The notes under the pieces: generated by a model
What the model was told of the DNA's origin: nothing
The model's input: the letters and a program-made list of their open reading frames with translations, nothing else
The model's database searches: none
Part shown: in pieces, positions 5,590 through 6,543 of the stretch
Layout: each line of letters starts with the position of its first letter
How positions within the stretch are numbered: the stretch's first letter is position 1
Assembly (NCBI GenBank): GCA_947462695.1
Contig: CANHQC010000118.1
Span: 1 to 6,543 of the forward strand
Length of the DNA: 6,543 bases
Direction: 5' to 3'
Source of the DNA: Flavobacteriales bacterium
Lineage (GTDB): Bacteria > Bacteroidota > Bacteroidia > Flavobacteriales_D > Crocinitomicaceae
Program-made: the position numbers and the translations under genes

Positions 5590-6543
5590 TCAGGAAAAGC
5601 GATTTTTCAAGTCTTCACAAATTAAATCTGAACACCCCACATGTTGGTCAATAAATCGCTTGCTTCGTTCACTTGAGGTTACAGTAGAATTTAAGTTGTT
5701 CTCTAGCGCAATTTGCAGCGCTGTTTTTGTACTAACCGATTGAGCAATGCCTGCATGAATTGCTTCACTTGCCTCAGGGTTTCGCAAGATATTTGGACCA
5801 AAAATCAATGGAATGTAATACACCATTGGCTCCAATATATTATGCAGTTTCCCTGAAAAAGCACCACCAATATAAGCGATTTTTCCGTGAGAATAGGCAC
5901 TCGTTAAATGTCCAATGGTATTCAACAAAAGAACTGGTTTTGAAGGGTCGTTTTTTTGCGTAAATCGTTGAGTCAATCCTTGAAGTTGATGTTCAATAGC
6001 GTTTAAGTGATCCTCATCGATTTCGTGTGGTGCAAGGATAAACTTATGCTGCTTGAATGTTGAAATTAATGGTAAAATTATTCGCTCATCAGCAGGCCAT
6101 GAACTGCCTATTATTATCGCTTTTTCGCCAGCTAAGAATTCCTCAATACGTTCATTTTTCGAAGCTGATTTTTTGTGTTCTACTAAGCGATCGTACCGCG
6201 TGTCCCCAGTTATCTTCCATTGAGTTATGCCTATGTCCGACAAGAGCAAAGACGTTTGGGCATTCAACACATAAAAAAAATCAACTTTCCGTAATGTACT
6301 TCTAAATAATCCACCGTACCATTTGAAATAGCGCTGATTTTTTCGAAGCACCGTGTTTATTGAAACAATGGGTATTCGGTTGGATGATACTGCATCGATA
6401 AGATTAGGCCAAAACTCATACTTCACTAAAATCAAAAGTGTGGGATTGAAATGCGCAAGAAACGCTTGTATTTTTTTTGGTCGATCTATTGGTAAATAAC
6501 AAGCGCCGTCAACCAATTCCCCTCTTTTTTTATAGTGTTCTAC
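5590..6543 (-). CDS. waaA: 3-deoxy-D-manno-octulosonic acid (Kdo) transferase, N-terminus cut off by window edge
   Basis: WaaA (KdtA) adds Kdo from CMP-Kdo to lipid A precursor at the cytoplasmic face of the inner membrane, the first core step of LPS synthesis. The frame is open to the right edge: 317 residues are visible, and the family length of about 410-425 implies roughly 100 N-terminal residues are missing, including the membrane anchor and the catalytic-base region. An internal TTG at 6516 is not the true start, because VEHYKKRGE is encoded in frame before it. Numbering from the edge, the hallmarks are VKYEFWPN at 40-47, TGDTRYDRL at 112-120, GSSWPADE at 146-153, APHEI at 171-175, and the nucleotide-sugar site IGGAFSGKLHNILEP at 225-239 with FGPNILRNPEA at 248-258. 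Whether it adds one or two Kdo units cannot be read here. It ends 143 bases before the peroxiredoxin gene, which has its own promoter. Confidence 0.94.
   Translation of the reverse strand, partial: VEHYKKRGELVDGACYLPIDRPKKIQAFLAHFNPTLLILVKYEFWPNLIDAVSSNRIPIVSINTVLRKNQRYFKWYGGLFRSTLRKVDFFYVLNAQTSLLLSDIGITQWKITGDTRYDRLVEHKKSASKNERIEEFLAGEKAIIIGSSWPADERIILPLISTFKQHKFILAPHEIDEDHLNAIEHQLQGLTQRFTQKNDPSKPVLLLNTIGHLTSAYSHGKIAYIGGAFSGKLHNILEPMVYYIPLIFGPNILRNPEASEAIHAGIAQSVSTKTALQIALENNLNSTVTSSERSKRFIDQHVGCSDLICEDLKNRFS

Noticed and set aside
5567..5743. A 58-codon plus-strand ORF starting ATGGCAATTGAG in the gap before the waaA end.
   Set aside because: Most of it is antisense to the well-supported waaA 3' end; no recognisable domain and no promoter match upstream.
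6514..6516. TTG as the start of the Kdo transferase.
   Set aside because: The frame continues in the same register to the window edge with plausible residues, and about 100 family residues would be missing if translation began here.
1..6543. Mobile elements, CRISPR arrays, tRNA/rRNA genes or a defence cassette.
   Set aside because: No transposase motifs, no regularly spaced repeats, no tRNA-like cloverleaf or rRNA stretch was found; the window is filled by ordinary metabolic, transport and envelope genes.

Overview
The window looks like an ordinary chromosomal segment from a member of the Bacteroidota, most likely a Flavobacteriales or Crocinitomicaceae-type organism. The grounds are: a low G+C content (roughly 40% by eye); A-rich leaders without Shine-Dalgarno sequences; one exact TTG-N17-TAnnTTTG promoter of the Bacteroidota type; an N-terminal domain resembling the Bacteroidota HU-CCDC81 family; and a waaA gene, which implies a Gram-negative envelope with Kdo-containing LPS. 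The exact genus cannot be fixed from the sequence alone.

Layout from left to right. Positions 1-3401 hold four genes on the minus strand, transcribed leftwards: ribD (riboflavin biosynthesis), an EamA/DMT transporter overlapping ribD by 4 bases (ATGA), a metallo-beta-lactamase-fold hydrolase 61 bases further on, and an HU-CCDC81-like protein 19 bases after that, which runs off the left edge. They are tight enough to be one operon, although the 61-base gap could hold a weak internal promoter. A 73-base divergent spacer separates ribD from a plus-strand MFS transporter (3475-4761).

The MFS gene converges on a minus-strand 2-Cys peroxiredoxin gene (4814-5446). This gene is a complete single-gene unit: a Bacteroidota promoter upstream, and a 10-bp stem followed by a U-tract 20 bases past its stop codon. 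Behind it, on the minus strand, lies the 3' three-quarters of waaA (Kdo transferase), which enters from the right edge.

Functionally these are housekeeping and envelope genes: flavin synthesis, peroxide detoxification and LPS core assembly. With them are two transporters and one hydrolase of unknown substrate. No mobile element, CRISPR array, tRNA, rRNA, phage gene or defence cassette is visible. I did not find a convincing novel system. The points most worth following are the translationally coupled ribD-transporter pair, the truncated HU-like protein, and the regulatory sites around the peroxiredoxin gene.
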